A stretch of DNA of 64,000 nt from an uncultured Oscillospiraceae bacterium (GCA_944382965.1 CALWOA010000008.1:1-64000), one strand, 5' to 3'; positions 1 to 9,266 are shown, counted from the first letter of the stretch. Made by a program: numbers and translations. The notes: a model not told the origin generated them from the sequence alone.

Positions 1-543
1 ATGGCTAGCAGAATGAAAGAAAAATATGTTGCTGAGATCGCTCCTGCTCTGAACAAGAAGTTCGGCTACAAGAGCGTGATGCAGATCCCCAAGCTGGATA
101 AGGTCATCGTCAACGTTGGCTGCGGCGAAAGCAAGAACAACGCCAAGGAGATCGAGGCCATCTGCAAGGATATCGCCACCATCACCGGCCAGAAGCCCAT
201 CACCTGCAAGGCTCGCAAGTCCGTTGCAAACTTCAAGGTTCGTGAAGGTGAAACTGTTGGCGTGAAGGTTACCCTGCGCGGCGACAAGATGTACGAGTTC
301 CTGGACCGGCTATTCAGCGTGGCCCTGCCTCGTGTCCGCGACTTCCGCGGCATCAACCCCAACTCCTTTGACGGCCGCGGCAACTATGCCTTCGGTCTGA
401 AGGAGCAGCTGATCTTCCCTGAGATCGAGTATGACAAGGTGGACAAGATCCGTGGTATGGACATCTGCATCTGCACCACCGCTACCACCGACGAGGAAGC
501 CAAAGAGCTGCTGACCCAGCTGGGTGCTCCCTTCACCGCTTGA
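1..543 (+). CDS. rplE: 50S ribosomal protein L5
   Basis: This 180-residue protein is L5, which binds 5S rRNA and sits in the central protuberance of the large subunit. The sequence is recognisable throughout: an opening [12 protein letters not shown], the [11 protein letters not shown] segment, and a C-terminal [18 protein letters not shown]. The length matches the usual 179-180 residues, so the ATG at base 1 is probably the true start, although its ribosome binding site lies outside the window. It is the first visible gene of the spc operon, 18 bases ahead of rpsN. Confidence 0.95.
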   Translation: MASRMKEKYVAEIAPALNKKFGYKSVMQIPKLDKVIVNVGCGESKNNAKEIEAICKDIATITGQKPITCKARKSVANFKVREGETVGVKVTLRGDKMYEFLDRLFSVALPRVRDFRGINPNSFDGRGNYAFGLKEQLIFPEIEYDKVDKIRGMDICICTTATTDEEAKELLTQLGAPFTA

Positions 544-561
544 TTTAGGAGGATTTAGCAA

Positions 562-747
562 ATGGCAAAGAAGTCTATGATCCTGAAGCAGCAGGCTGAG
601 GCTAAGTTCTCCAGCCGCCGCTACAACCGCTGCAAGATCTGCGGCAGACCCCATGCTTACCTGCGCGATTACGGTGTTTGCCGTATCTGCTTCCGTGAGC
701 TGGCCTACAAGGGCCAGATCCCCGGTGTCCGCAAGGCCAGCTGGTAA
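562..747 (+). CDS. rpsN: 30S ribosomal protein S14, zinc type
   Basis: This 61-residue protein is the short, zinc-binding form of S14 (type Z), part of the 30S head. Cys24, Cys27, Cys40 and Cys43 form two CxxC pairs that would hold zinc. A GGAGG precedes the ATG. Many bacteria also carry a zinc-free S14 paralogue induced under zinc starvation; none is seen here. After this gene comes an unusually long gap before rpsH. Confidence 0.96.
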   Translation: MAKKSMILKQQAEAKFSSRRYNRCKICGRPHAYLRDYGVCRICFRELAYKGQIPGVRKASW

Positions 748-881
748 GGTCGAGTCTATAATGTGAAACAGATTCGGAGAGTCCTGGGAAGATGGCTCTG
801 CCTGCGGGCAAAGCGCATTCCCCGGATACCTCCGGGTCTTCAACGGGTTAAGCCCGTAACTTCTATTAGGAGGATACAAAC
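748..881 (+). promoter_or_regulatory. Structured gap upstream of rpsH, candidate r-protein leader
   Basis: Neighbouring genes in this operon are mostly 13-20 bases apart, but here 134 bases separate rpsN from rpsH. The stretch can fold into consecutive hairpins. GGAA (787-790) pairs with TTCC (818-821) and encloses TGCC/GGCA (799-802, 807-810) with a TGCG loop. CCGGA/TCCGG lies at 822-826 and 831-835, and ACGGG/CCCGT at 843-847 and 853-857. A TATAAT at 757-762 has no convincing -35 element. S8 is a known autoregulator of spc operons in E. coli, so an S8-responsive leader is possible. That is inference. Confidence 0.45.
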
Positions 882-1280
882 ATGCAAATCACCGATCCCG
901 TAGCAGATATGCTGACCCGCGTGCGGAACGCTAACTCTGCAAAGCACGACACTGTGGATGTCCCCGCTTCCAACCTGAAGAAGGCCATTGCCCAGATTCT
1001 GCTGGATGAGGGCTACATCAAGTCCTACTCTCTGGTGGACAACGGCAATCAGGGTACCATTCACATCACCCTGAAGTACCTGGCCAAGAAGCAGCCTGTT
1101 CTGACTGGTCTGCGCCGTGTTTCCAAGCCCGGTCTGAGAGTTTACGCTGGTGCCGACGAGCTGCCCAAGGTTCTGAAGGGCCTGGGTATCGCCATCGTCT
1201 CCACTTCCAAGGGCGTTATGACCGACAAGAAGGCTCGCGAGCTGCACATCGGCGGCGAAGTCCTGGCTTTCGTCTGGTAA
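882..1280 (+). CDS. rpsH: 30S ribosomal protein S8
   Basis: This 132-residue protein is S8, a primary 16S rRNA-binding protein of the small-subunit platform. It opens with the family motif [13 protein letters not shown] and ends with [14 protein letters not shown] and a hydrophobic tail. The ATG follows TAGGAGGATACAAAC. In E. coli S8 is the translational repressor of the spc operon. The hairpin-rich gap just upstream makes local feedback worth considering. Confidence 0.96.
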   Translation: MQITDPVADMLTRVRNANSAKHDTVDVPASNLKKAIAQILLDEGYIKSYSLVDNGNQGTIHITLKYLAKKQPVLTGLRRVSKPGLRVYAGADELPKVLKGLGIAIVSTSKGVMTDKKARELHIGGEVLAFVW

Positions 1281-1294
1281 GGAGGATTTCGTAA

Positions 1295-1840
1295 ATGTCT
1301 AGAATTGGTAAGAAGCCGGTTATTATCCCGGCAAATGTTACGGTTGACGTTGCCGAGGGCAATGTGGTCACCGTAAAGGGCCCCAAGGGCACCCTGACCT
1401 ACACCTTCCATCCCGACATGATCCTGAAGGTTGAGGGCAACGTTCTGACTGTTGAGCGTCCCGACGAAGAGCACCTGCACAAGTCCCTTCATGGCCTGAC
1501 CCGTACCCTGCTGCACAACATGGTAGAGGGTGTTGAGAAGGGTTATACCAAGGAACTGGAAGTCAACGGTGTTGGCTACCGTGCAGAGAAGAAGGGCAAC
1601 CAGCTGGTCATGCGTCTGGGCTTCTCCCACGAAGTAATCGTGGACGAGATCCCCGGTATCACCATTGAGGTTCCCGCTCCCAACAAGATCATCATCCACG
1701 GCATCGACAAGCAGGTCGTCGGCCAGTTCGCTGCCGAAGTCCGTGGCAAGCGTCCCCCCGAACCCTACAAGGGCAAGGGCATCAAGTACACCACTGAGGT
1801 CATCCGCCGTAAGGTTGGTAAGACCGGTGGCAAGAAGTAA
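1295..1840 (+). CDS. rplF: 50S ribosomal protein L6
   Basis: This 181-residue protein is L6, which binds 23S rRNA near the GTPase-associated centre. It starts with MSRIGKKPV and contains the typical [13 protein letters not shown] and [16 protein letters not shown] segments. The length is normal. The start follows AAGGAGGATTTCGTAA, 14 bases after rpsH, and the gene is followed closely by rplR in the conserved spc order. Confidence 0.96.
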   Translation: MSRIGKKPVIIPANVTVDVAEGNVVTVKGPKGTLTYTFHPDMILKVEGNVLTVERPDEEHLHKSLHGLTRTLLHNMVEGVEKGYTKELEVNGVGYRAEKKGNQLVMRLGFSHEVIVDEIPGITIEVPAPNKIIIHGIDKQVVGQFAAEVRGKRPPEPYKGKGIKYTTEVIRRKVGKTGGKK

Positions 1841-1855
1841 TGGAGGTGTGCCGAA

Positions 1856-2215
1856 ATGGTTAGCAAGGTCAATAAGAATGCAATGCGCCTGAAGCGGCAT
1901 GTCCGCGTTCGTGGCAAGATCTCCGGCACTCCTGAGCGTCCCCGTCTGAACGTGTTCCGCAGCAATGCGAACATCTACGCCCAGATCATTGACGACGTCA
2001 ACGGCGTGACCCTGGTTTCCGCCAATACGCTGGAGAAGGAATTTGAGGGCACCTGCGGCAACTGCGAAGCTGCCAAGAAGATCGGCCTGGTTGTGGCCGA
2101 GCGTGCCAAGGCAAAGGGCATCGAAGAGGTCGTGTTCGACCGCGGCGGCTATGTGTTCCACGGCCGTGTTGCAGCCCTGGCTGAAGGCGCCCGCGAGGGC
2201 GGCCTCAAGTTCTAA
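1856..2215 (+). CDS. rplR: 50S ribosomal protein L18
   Basis: This 119-residue protein is L18, which joins L5 in binding 5S r[26 protein letters not shown] near the N-terminus and [24 protein letters not shown] at the C-terminus are family signatures. The ATG is preceded by GGAGGTGTGCCGAA. It lies between rplF and rpsE in the usual operon order, with gaps of 15 and 18 bases. Confidence 0.96.
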   Translation: MVSKVNKNAMRLKRHVRVRGKISGTPERPRLNVFRSNANIYAQIIDDVNGVTLVSANTLEKEFEGTCGNCEAAKKIGLVVAERAKAKGIEEVVFDRGGYVFHGRVAALAEGAREGGLKF

Positions 2216-2233
2216 GAGTAAGGAGGAAAAGAA

Positions 2234-2740
2234 ATGGCTTATAATAAGGCAAACAATGAAGCTTCCGAGCTCATTGAAAAGGTCGTTTACCTGAACCGGG
2301 TTTCCAAGACCGTTAAGGGCGGCCGTGTCATGAAGTTCTCCGCTCTGGTTGTTGTTGGTGATGGCAAGGGTACCGTGGGCTACGGCCTGGGTAAGGCTGC
2401 CGAAGTTTCCGAGGCCATTCTGAAGGGCATCGCCGATGCCAAGAAGAACATGGTCAAGATCTCCCTGGCAGGCAACACCATCCCTCATGATGTGATCGGC
2501 ATCTTCGGCGCCGGCACCGTTCTGATGAAGCCCGCTCCCGAAGGTACCGGCGTTATCGCCGGCGGCGCTGTCCGTGCCGTTATGGAGGCTGTTGGCATCA
2601 AGAACATCTGCGCTAAGTGCCTGCGTTCCAACAATCCCCAGAACGTTGTCAAGGCCACCATGGCTGGCCTGACTTCCCTGCGTTCCCCCGAGCAGGTTGC
2701 TGCTGTCCGGGGCAAGAGCGTAGAAGAAATCGTTGGTTAA
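2234..2740 (+). CDS. rpsE: 30S ribosomal protein S5
   Basis: This 168-residue protein is S5, which helps keep decoding accurate and lines the mRNA entry channel. The N-terminal dsRBD-like part includes [14 protein letters not shown] and the core holds [18 protein letters not shown] second conserved block is [19 protein letters not shown]. The start follows AAGGAGGAAAAGAA. The next gene, rpmD, begins 14 bases later. Confidence 0.96.
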   Translation: MAYNKANNEASELIEKVVYLNRVSKTVKGGRVMKFSALVVVGDGKGTVGYGLGKAAEVSEAILKGIADAKKNMVKISLAGNTIPHDVIGIFGAGTVLMKPAPEGTGVIAGGAVRAVMEAVGIKNICAKCLRSNNPQNVVKATMAGLTSLRSPEQVAAVRGKSVEEIVG

Positions 2741-2754
2741 GGAGGGCAATTAAC

Positions 2755-2937
2755 ATGGCAAACCTGAAGATTAAGCTTGTTAAGAGCCTGAACGGTCGTC
2801 TGGAGAAGCACATCGCCACTGCTCAGTCCCTGGGACTGCGTAAGATTGGCCAGGTCTCCATCCAGCCTGACAACACCCAGACCCGCGGCAAGATCGCTAA
2901 GATCGGCTACCTGCTGCAGGTTACCGAAGTTGAATAA
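2755..2937 (+). CDS. rpmD: 50S ribosomal protein L30
   Basis: This 60-residue protein is L30, a small 23S rRNA-binding protein. [15 protein letters not shown] and the KIGQV segment are characteristic. The frame stays open further upstream, but the ATG at 2755 follows GGAGGGCAATTAAC and gives the normal L30 length, so it is the start chosen here. rplO follows after 14 bases. Confidence 0.95.
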   Translation: MANLKIKLVKSLNGRLEKHIATAQSLGLRKIGQVSIQPDNTQTRGKIAKIGYLLQVTEVE

Positions 2938-2951
2938 GGAGGGAAAGCGTT

Positions 2952-3392
2952 ATGAAGATTCATGAACTTTCTCCTGTTGCTGGCTCCACCCATGTGGGCA
3001 AGCGTAAGGGCCGCGGTGTCGGCACCGGCAACGGCAAGACCGGCGGCCGTGGTCACAAGGGCCAGAAGGCCCGTTCCGGCGGCAAGGTCCGTGTGGGTTT
3101 TGAAGGCGGCCAGATGCCTCTGGTACGCCGCATCCCCAAGCGCGGCTTCAACAACGTGTTCGCAAAGCCTCTGACTGCTGTCAACCTGGCTGCTCTGAAC
3201 AAGTTTGAAGACGGTGCTACTGTGGACGCTGCCGCTCTGATCGAGGCTGGTATCATTTCTGCATGTCCCTACGGCCTGAAGGTGCTGGCCAACGGCACCC
3301 TGACCAAGAAGATGACTGTCAAAGCTGCGGCTTTCTCTGAGTCTGCTAAGGAAAAGATCGAGCAGGCAGGCGGAAAGGCCGAGGTGGTCTAA
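2952..3392 (+). CDS. rplO: 50S ribosomal protein L15
   Basis: This 146-residue protein is L15, an early assembly protein that reaches into the 23S rRNA core. Its N-terminal half is a Gly/Arg/Lys-rich extension with [21 protein letters not shown], followed by [13 protein letters not shown]. The ATG follows AAGGAGGGAAAGCGTT. The stop codon abuts the GTG start of secY, so the two genes are probably translationally coupled. Confidence 0.95.
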   Translation: MKIHELSPVAGSTHVGKRKGRGVGTGNGKTGGRGHKGQKARSGGKVRVGFEGGQMPLVRRIPKRGFNNVFAKPLTAVNLAALNKFEDGATVDAAALIEAGIISACPYGLKVLANGTLTKKMTVKAAAFSESAKEKIEQAGGKAEVV

Positions 3393-4670
3393 GTGTTACA
3401 GACACTTCGCAATGCTTGGTCAATTCCGGAACTGCGCAAAAAGATCATCTTCACCCTGTTTATTCTGCTGATCTATCGGGTCGGCAACGTTATCCCTGTT
3501 CCCTTCATTGATGTGGGAACCCTGGCAAATTACTTTGACAGCGTTCTGTCCAATACTATCCTGGGTCTGTACAACGCCATGTCCGGCAGTGCCTTCTCCC
3601 AGGCAACAGTATTCGCTCTGGGTATTCAGCCCTACATCAATGCTTCCATTATCATCCAGCTGCTGACCATTGCCATTCCTTATCTGGAGCGTCTGGCTAA
3701 GGACGGCGGCGAGGAAGGTAAGAAGAAGATCGCACGGATCACCCGCTACACCACCGTTGGTCTGGGCCTGCTGATGGGCTATGCCTACTACACCATGCTG
3801 ACCAACTACGAGGCCTCCTATGGCCTGTCCATTGTGGAAGGCGGCTTCCTGCCCGGCCTGGTGATTATCCTGGCCTTCACCGCTGGCTCTGCCATGGTTA
3901 TGTGGCTGGGCGAGCAGATCACCGAGTTTGGCATCGGCAACGGCATCTCCATGATCCTGTTTGCCAACATCATTTCCGGCATTCCCGCTATGGTGAACAA
4001 TCTGCTGGCAATGACCTGGTGGCAGATCATCATCGTGCTGATCGGTATGGCTGCTCTGGTGCTGTTCATCATCTTCATCAATGATGCTGAGCGCCGGATT
4101 CCCATCCAGTATGCCAAGCGCGTTGTGGGCCGCAAGGTCTACGGTGGTCAGAACACCAACCTGCCCATCAAGGTGAGCATGTCCGGTGTTATGCCTGTCA
4201 TTTTCGCACAGTCCATCTGCAGCCTGCCTGCTACCGTCTGCGCTTTCGTGCCCGGCTGGACCGAGGGCTGGTGGTATGAGCATGTGTGGAGCTCCAGCAG
4301 CTGGATCTATGCATTCACCTACTTCTTGATGATTTTCTTCTTCAGCTGGTTCTACTCCACCATCCAGTATGATCCCGTGGAGATTTCCAACAACCTGAAG
4401 AAGAACGGCGGTTTCATTCCCGGCTTCCGTCCCGGCAAGCCCACCGCTGACTTCATCCAGAAGGTTATCAACAAGATTGTTGTCTTTGGCGCTGTATATC
4501 TCGGCATTGTTGCCCTGCTGCCCATTGTGGCCGGCAACCTGATGGAGGGTGTTCGTCACCTGGCCATCGGCGGTACTTCCGTCATCATCGTTGTGGGCGT
4601 TGCCCTGGAGACGGTGAAGGCTCTGGAAGCACAGATGCTGATGCGGCACTACAAGGGCTTCCTGGACTAA
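3393..4670 (+). CDS. secY: Protein translocase subunit SecY
   Basis: SecY is the channel of the Sec translocon and carries proteins across or into the cytoplasmic membrane with SecE and SecA. The 425-residue product has the usual ten hydrophobic segments. Conserved blocks include FALGIQPYINASIIIQLL in the second and GNGISMILFANI in the fifth segment, with PGWTEGWWYEHV in a later loop. The start is GTG, directly after the rplO stop, with a GGAAAGGCCGAGG Shine-Dalgarno inside rplO. Its place between rplO and adk is standard in Firmicutes. Confidence 0.96.
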   Translation: MLQTLRNAWSIPELRKKIIFTLFILLIYRVGNVIPVPFIDVGTLANYFDSVLSNTILGLYNAMSGSAFSQATVFALGIQPYINASIIIQLLTIAIPYLERLAKDGGEEGKKKIARITRYTTVGLGLLMGYAYYTMLTNYEASYGLSIVEGGFLPGLVIILAFTAGSAMVMWLGEQITEFGIGNGISMILFANIISGIPAMVNNLLAMTWWQIIIVLIGMAALVLFIIFINDAERRIPIQYAKRVVGRKVYGGQNTNLPIKVSMSGVMPVIFAQSICSLPATVCAFVPGWTEGWWYEHVWSSSSWIYAFTYFLMIFFFSWFYSTIQYDPVEISNNLKKNGGFIPGFRPGKPTADFIQKVINKIVVFGAVYLGIVALLPIVAGNLMEGVRHLAIGGTSVIIVVGVALETVKALEAQMLMRHYKGFLD

Positions 4671-4689
4671 TACAGGAGGTAATGGCAGG

Positions 4690-5328
4690 ATGAATCTCAT
4701 TCTACTGGGCGCACCCGGCGCCGGAAAGGGAACCCAGGCAGAGCTGCTGGTTCAGAAGCTCTCCATTCCCGCCATCTCTACCGGGAACATGCTCCGCGAG
4801 GCTATGGCCAAGGGTACGGAGCTTGGTAAAAAAGCAAAACAGTACATGGACGAGGGAAGCCTGGTTCCCGACGAGCTGATTCTCGGCATCGTCGCGGACC
4901 GGGTGGCCCAGCCCGACTGCCAAAACGGCTTCATCCTGGACGGTGTGCCCCGCACACTGGCCCAGGCAGAAGCGCTGGAGGCAAAGGGTGTGAAAATCGA
5001 CCATGTGGTGTCCATTGAGGTTGACGACGCGGAAATCGAAGGCCGGATGATCGGCCGTCGGGTTTGTGCCAAGTGCGGCGCAAGCTACCATGTGATCGCC
5101 AATCCCCCCAAGAGCGAAGGCGTCTGCGACCTGTGCGGCGGCGAGCTGGTAATCCGTAAGGATGACAAGCCCGAAACCGTACGCCACCGTCTGGAGGTGT
5201 ACCACGCTTCCACGGAAGTTCTGAAGGACTTCTATGCCAAGCTGGGCCGTCTGCGTACGGTGAACGGCAGCCAGTCCATCGAGGGGGCAAATGAGGATAT
5301 CCTCAAGGCAATAGGTGCAAAGGTATGA
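4690..5328 (+). CDS. adk: Adenylate kinase, zinc-binding LID type
   Basis: Adenylate kinase interconverts ATP and AMP with two ADP in the cytoplasm. The P-loop GAPGAGKGT spans residues 7-15, and FILDGVPRTLAQAEAL is the conserved AMP-site block. The LID domain carries Cys126, Cys129, Cys146 and Cys149, the structural zinc site common in Gram-positive enzymes. The length, 212 residues, is normal. The start follows CAGGAGGTAATGGCAGG. The last bases overlap the map start as ATGA. Confidence 0.96.
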   Translation: MNLILLGAPGAGKGTQAELLVQKLSIPAISTGNMLREAMAKGTELGKKAKQYMDEGSLVPDELILGIVADRVAQPDCQNGFILDGVPRTLAQAEALEAKGVKIDHVVSIEVDDAEIEGRMIGRRVCAKCGASYHVIANPPKSEGVCDLCGGELVIRKDDKPETVRHRLEVYHASTEVLKDFYAKLGRLRTVNGSQSIEGANEDILKAIGAKV

Positions 5329-6080
5329 TTGCAATCAAAAATGAACATGAGCTGGAAGCGATGCGTCAGGCCTGTAGAATTACCGCGGCAGCCCGTGCTT
5401 TGGCAGGGGAATTGGTAAGACCCGGCGTTTCGACGAAGGCGATAGATCATGCCGTTCACGATTATATTGTAAGTCAGGGCGCAAAACCGTCGTTCCTGAA
5501 TTACAACGGCTTCCCTGCAAGTGCTTGCATCAGTGTCAACAGTACGGTAATTCACGGAATTCCGGGTGGCTACATCCTGAAAGAAGGGGACATCGTGTCT
5601 GTGGACGTGGGTGCGTACTATAAGGGATTTCATGGAGATTGTGCCCAGACCTTTGCCTGTGGTGCCATCAGCACCGAAGCGCAGAAGCTCATTGATGTGA
5701 CGACCCAGTCCTTCTATGAAGGAATGAAGTTTGCCACCAAGGGCAAGCGCGTGCAAGATATCTCCCACGCCATTCAGACGTATGTGGAGTCTAACGGTTT
5801 TGCGGTGGTTCGTTCCTTCGTAGGTCACGGCGTGGGACGAAAGCTGCACGAGGAGCCGGAAGTTCCGAATTTCGGAAATCCCGGCCGTGGGCCCAGACTG
5901 CTGCCCGGTATGACCATTGCGGTAGAGCCGATGGTGAATGTGGGCACTTATGAAGTGCGCATTCTCAAAGATGGCTGGACCACAGTGACCGCCGACGGCA
6001 AGCTCTCGGCACACTATGAAAATACTGTACTCATCACCGACGGCGAGCCGGAAATACTCACCGTCAACGGAGGACTTTAA
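5325..6080 (+). CDS. map: Methionine aminopeptidase, type I
   Basis: This enzyme removes the initiator methionine from new proteins using a dinuclear metal centre. The 251-residue product has the pita-bread fold signatures: SVDVGAYYKGFHGD with the metal-binding aspartates, FVGHGVGRKLHEEP with the catalytic histidines, and TIAVEPM with a ligand glutamate. It starts inside the end of adk by a 4-base ATGA overlap, so translation is probably coupled. It is a compact type I enzyme without an N-terminal zinc extension. Confidence 0.96.
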   Translation: MIAIKNEHELEAMRQACRITAAARALAGELVRPGVSTKAIDHAVHDYIVSQGAKPSFLNYNGFPASACISVNSTVIHGIPGGYILKEGDIVSVDVGAYYKGFHGDCAQTFACGAISTEAQKLIDVTTQSFYEGMKFATKGKRVQDISHAIQTYVESNGFAVVRSFVGHGVGRKLHEEPEVPNFGNPGRGPRLLPGMTIAVEPMVNVGTYEVRILKDGWTTVTADGKLSAHYENTVLITDGEPEILTVNGGL

Positions 6081-6083
6081 GCT

Positions 6084-6392
6084 ATGGACCCAGCGATACC
6101 GGACACAAGCTTTACTGTTTCGGATGTGGTCATTTCCGTTGCGGGACGGGATCAGGGAGAGCTGTTCTATGTGATTGCACAGGACGAAACCCACCTGTTC
6201 CTGGCCAACGGAAAGGATCGGACACTGGAAAAACCCAAGCGTAAGAAACGCAAACACGCGCAAAAAGTCCTTCGCTCTGAGACCAGAGTTGCCGCCAAGC
6301 TGATTGCCGGCGACAAAGTGCTCAACAGCGAATTACGAAGAGATCTGGCGTTTCTTGCCAGACAACTGCAAGCGAATAACCTGGGAGGGTAA
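6084..6392 (+). CDS. KOW-domain RNA-binding protein (L14e/L6e-like)
   Basis: This 102-residue protein has a short KOW-like N-terminal half (VGDVV-type start, [15 protein letters not shown]) and a very basic middle, [12 protein letters not shown]. Small proteins of this kind occur between map and infA in many Clostridia and are annotated as KOW-domain or L14e-like. By position and composition it is probably a ribosome- or rRNA-associated protein, but its function is not established. The ATG lies three bases after the map stop, with GGAGG inside map. Confidence 0.8.
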   Translation: MDPAIPDTSFTVSDVVISVAGRDQGELFYVIAQDETHLFLANGKDRTLEKPKRKKRKHAQKVLRSETRVAAKLIAGDKVLNSELRRDLAFLARQLQANNLGG

Positions 6393-6396
6393 TAAC

Positions 6397-6615
6397 TTGG
6401 CTAAGGACGACGTAATCGAGATTGAGGGCATCGTTACCGATGCACTGCCGAATGCTATGTTCAAGGTTGACATCGGCAACGGACACACCATTCTGGCACA
6501 TATTTCCGGCAAGCTCAGAATGAATTTCATCAAGATCTTGCCCGGTGACAAAGTAACCGTTCAAATGTCTCCGTATGATCTGACTCAAGGCCGGATCACC
6601 TGGAGAAGCAAGTAA
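6397..6615 (+). CDS. infA: Translation initiation factor IF-1
   Basis: IF-1 binds the ribosomal A site during initiation. The 72-residue product is a single OB fold with [35 protein letters not shown] and the ending [12 protein letters not shown]. The start is TTG at 6397, four bases after the preceding stop and preceded by GGGAGGGTAATAAC. The frame continues upstream, but only this TTG gives the canonical 72-residue length and a correctly placed ribosome binding site. Confidence 0.95.
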   Translation: MAKDDVIEIEGIVTDALPNAMFKVDIGNGHTILAHISGKLRMNFIKILPGDKVTVQMSPYDLTQGRITWRSK

Positions 6616-6653
6616 AATCAGAGAAGACCGTTCTCATATGGAGGTTAAACAGT

Positions 6654-6767
6654 ATGAAGGTAAGACCGTCCGTTAAACCCATGTGCGAAAAGTGTAAGAT
6701 CATCAAGCGCAAGGGTCGCGTAATGGTAATTTGCGAAAACCCCAAGCACAAGCAGAGACAAGGCTAA
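6654..6767 (+). CDS. rpmJ: 50S ribosomal protein L36, zinc type
   Basis: This 37-residue protein is L36, the smallest large-subunit protein. It reads [15 protein letters not shown] and has the zinc ligands Cys11, Cys14, Cys27 and His32. The ATG at 6654 follows GGAGGTTAAACAGT. It lies between infA and rpsM as in most Firmicutes. The gene is easily missed because of its length. Confidence 0.95.
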   Translation: MKVRPSVKPMCEKCKIIKRKGRVMVICENPKHKQRQG

Positions 6768-6786
6768 TAGGAGGTGCTGAACGAAT

Positions 6787-7155
6787 ATGGCACGTATTTC
6801 TGGTATTGATCTTCCCCGCGACAAGCGGATCGAAGTTGCTCTGACCTATATCTATGGCATCGGCCCCGCTCGTGCGGCTGAGGTTCTGAAGACCACCGGT
6901 ATCAACCCCGATACCCGTGTTAAGGATCTGACCGAGGAGCAGGAAGCCCAGCTGCGTGATGCTATCGAGCATCACTATATCATCGAAGGCGATCTGCGCC
7001 GTGAGACTGCTATGAACATCAAGCGGCTCAGCGAAATCGGCTGCTATCGTGGTCTGCGTCATCGTCGTGGCCTGCCTGTCCACGGCCAGCGCACCAAGAC
7101 CAACGCTCGTACCCGTAAGGGTCCCAAGAAGACCATCGCCAACAAGAAGAAGTAA
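6787..7155 (+). CDS. rpsM: 30S ribosomal protein S13
   Basis: This 122-residue protein is S13, a small-subunit head protein that contacts P-site tRNA and the L5 bridge. It starts [14 protein letters not shown], has the helix-hairpin-helix block [12 protein letters not shown] and ends in a basic tail with [14 protein letters not shown]. The start follows TAGGAGGTGCTGAACGAAT. It is the first gene of the alpha-operon segment; only 19 bases precede it, so there is no room for an E. coli-like S4 pseudoknot leader. Confidence 0.96.
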   Translation: MARISGIDLPRDKRIEVALTYIYGIGPARAAEVLKTTGINPDTRVKDLTEEQEAQLRDAIEHHYIIEGDLRRETAMNIKRLSEIGCYRGLRHRRGLPVHGQRTKTNARTRKGPKKTIANKKK

Positions 7156-7169
7156 GGAGGGATATGTAA

Positions 7170-7568
7170 ATGGCTGCAAAGGCTACTAAGAAGGTTGTTA
7201 AGCGCCGTCGTGAGCGCAAAAACGTTGAAAAGGGTGCGGCACATATCCGTTCCTCTTTCAACAACACCATGGTGACCATCACCGACCTGGAAGGCAATGC
7301 CCTGAGCTGGGCTTCTTCCGGCGGACTGGGCTTCCGTGGCTCCCGTAAGTCCACTCCCTTCGCTGCCCAGACTGCTGCGGAAACCGCTGCCAAGGCTGCG
7401 ATGGAGCATGGCCTGAAGACTGTTGAGGTTTATGTGAAGGGTCCCGGTCAGGGACGTGAAGCTGCGATCCGCGCCCTGCAGACCGCTGGCCTGGAAGTTG
7501 TTATGATTAAGGACGTCACCCCCATTCCCCACAATGGCTGCCGTCCCCCCAAGAGACGTCGTGTCTGA
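7170..7568 (+). CDS. rpsK: 30S ribosomal protein S11
   Basis: This 132-residue protein is S11 of the 30S platform. [22 protein letters not shown] and the C-terminal [18 protein letters not shown] are family hallmarks. The ATG follows AAGGAGGGATATGTAA, 14 bases after rpsM. The gene order S13-S11-S4-alpha-L17 that follows is the conserved alpha operon. Confidence 0.96.
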   Translation: MAAKATKKVVKRRRERKNVEKGAAHIRSSFNNTMVTITDLEGNALSWASSGGLGFRGSRKSTPFAAQTAAETAAKAAMEHGLKTVEVYVKGPGQGREAAIRALQTAGLEVVMIKDVTPIPHNGCRPPKRRRV

Positions 7569-7594
7569 GAAAGCAATAGGAGGATTTTTGCGTT

Positions 7595-8191
7595 ATGGCT
7601 AAGAATATGCAGCCCGTACTGAAGCGTTGCAGAACGCTGGGCGTTTCTCCTGCCGCAATGGGTTACAACAAGACTTCCAACAAGAACCCCGGCGGTCAGA
7701 GAAGAGCAAAGAAGTCTGAGTATGCTACTCAGCTGACCGAGAAGCAGAAGGTCAAATTTGTCTATGGCATTCAGGAAAAGCAGTTCCGTAACTACTACGA
7801 CAAGGCTGCCCGTGCCGAAGGCAACACCGGTGAAGTGCTGATGACCTACGTAGAGCGCCGTCTGGACAACGTTGTGTACCGTCTGGGCTTCGCCAACTCC
7901 CGTCGTCAGGCCCGCCAGCTGGTAAACCATGGTCACTTCACTGTCAATGGCAATCGTGTCAACATCCCCAGCTTCCTGGTGAAGCCCGGTGATGTGGTTG
8001 CTGTCTCCGAAAAGAGCGTTTCCAACAACTTCTTCAAGAAGCTGAAGGAAGACGATGCATTCGTTGCTGCCCCCAAGTGGCTGGACCGTGATAAGAACAC
8101 CCTCCAGGGTAAGGTAATTGCCATGCCTACCATGGCCGATATCGACTTCGATATCGCAGTGCACCTCATCGTCGAGTTGTACTCCAAGTAA
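7595..8191 (+). CDS. rpsD: 30S ribosomal protein S4
   Basis: This 198-residue protein is S4, a primary 16S rRNA-binding protein and often an autoregulator. The central S4 RNA-binding domain includes RLDNVVYRLGFANSRRQARQLVNHGHF and the product ends with HLIVELYSK. The N-terminal region lacks the zinc-type CxxC cluster. It starts 26 bases after rpsK with TAGGAGGATTTTTGCGTT. In B. subtilis rpsD stands alone; here it sits inside the alpha operon. Confidence 0.95.
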   Translation: MAKNMQPVLKRCRTLGVSPAAMGYNKTSNKNPGGQRRAKKSEYATQLTEKQKVKFVYGIQEKQFRNYYDKAARAEGNTGEVLMTYVERRLDNVVYRLGFANSRRQARQLVNHGHFTVNGNRVNIPSFLVKPGDVVAVSEKSVSNNFFKKLKEDDAFVAAPKWLDRDKNTLQGKVIAMPTMADIDFDIAVHLIVELYSK

Positions 8192-8227
8192 TGATCCTTC
8201 CCCCCTGTCTGTACGCATGTTTGTCTG

Positions 8228-8248
8228 GTGGGGAGAGTTTCTCCCCAC
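8228..8248 (+). promoter_or_regulatory. Hairpin between rpsD and rpoA
   Basis: GTGGGGAGA pairs perfectly with TCTCCCCAC around a 3-base loop, 24 bases before the rpoA start. No run of T follows, so it is not a terminator. It could slow decay, mark an RNA-processing site or help set rpoA output. There is no direct evidence for any of these roles. Confidence 0.5.
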
Positions 8249-8271
8249 ACTATTAAGGAGGGTTTTGATTC

Positions 8272-9231
8272 ATGGTAGAAATTGAAAAGCCTCGCATCAC
8301 TTGTTTTGATCAACCTGAGGATCCCTCTTACGGCAAGTATGTCGTAGAGCCTCTGGAGCGTGGCTACGGTATGACGCTGGGCAACTCCCTGCGCCGTATC
8401 CTGCTCAGCAGCCTGCCCGGCTATGCCGCAACTTCCGTGAAGATCCAGGGCGTTCAGCATGAGTTCTCTACCATTCCCGGTGTGACCGAGGATGTGACGG
8501 AGATTATCCTGAATGTGAAGCGGATCACTCCGAAGCTGCACAGCGCCGGTGTCAAGACTGTGCACATCGACGCAGTTGGCCCCTGCGAGGTCACTGCCGG
8601 CGATATCAAAGCGGATGCTGAGGTTGAGATTCTGAACCCGGAGCTGCACATCTGCACCCTGGGCGAAGATGCCACTTTTAACATGGAGATCACCCTGTCT
8701 CAAGGTCGTGGTTATGTTTCCTCTGACCGGAACAAGACCCCTCAGACCGTGATTGGCGTGATTCCCATTGACTCCATTTATTCTCCTGTTATCAAGGTGA
8801 ATTATACTGTGGAGCCTACTCGAGTTGGTGACAAGACCGACTTTGACAAGCTGACCCTTGAGGTCTGGACGGATTCCACCATTACTGCCAAGGACGCTGT
8901 GTCCCTGGGTGCGAAGATCCTTTCCGATCATCTGACTGTGTTTACCAACCTGTCTGACACTGTCAGCACCTCTTCCACTGTCGTGGAGAAGACTGCTGAC
9001 CGCCCCGATGCCAAGCTGTCCATGACCATTGATGAGCTGGATCTGTCTGTCCGGAGCTTCAACTGCCTGAAGCGTGCCAACATCAACACCGTTGCCGACC
9101 TGATTAACAAGACCGGCGAGGATATGATGAAGGTCCGTAACATGGGCAAGAAGTCCCTGGATGAGGTTCAGAAGAAGCTGGAGATGATGGGCCTGTCCCT
9201 GGCCAGCGAAGATTCTGGCAGCAACAACTAA
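8272..9231 (+). CDS. rpoA: DNA-directed RNA polymerase subunit alpha
   Basis: The alpha subunit nucleates RNA polymerase assembly and contacts UP elements and activators. The 319-residue product has the N-terminal dimerisation domain ([23 protein letters not shown]), a flexible linker near residues 230-250, and the C-terminal domain with [19 protein letters not shown] and [15 protein letters not shown]. The length is usual. The start follows TTAAGGAGGGTTTTGATTC. A hairpin lies in the 80-base gap after rpsD. Confidence 0.96.
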   Translation: MVEIEKPRITCFDQPEDPSYGKYVVEPLERGYGMTLGNSLRRILLSSLPGYAATSVKIQGVQHEFSTIPGVTEDVTEIILNVKRITPKLHSAGVKTVHIDAVGPCEVTAGDIKADAEVEILNPELHICTLGEDATFNMEITLSQGRGYVSSDRNKTPQTVIGVIPIDSIYSPVIKVNYTVEPTRVGDKTDFDKLTLEVWTDSTITAKDAVSLGAKILSDHLTVFTNLSDTVSTSSTVVEKTADRPDAKLSMTIDELDLSVRSFNCLKRANINTVADLINKTGEDMMKVRNMGKKSLDEVQKKLEMMGLSLASEDSGSNN

Positions 9232-9266
9232 TAGAGTTTAACCTTTCAAAAAAGGAGGAAACGTTC

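Noticed and set aside
1142..2749. A 535-codon open frame on the minus strand opposite rpsH, rplF, rplR and rpsE
   Set aside because: It is antisense to four conserved ribosomal protein genes, has no ribosome binding site, and its composition reflects the codon bias of the plus strand.
3420..4700. A 426-codon minus-strand frame opposite secY
   Set aside because: It is a shadow of secY; the product is rich in His, Gln and Asn and matches no known protein.
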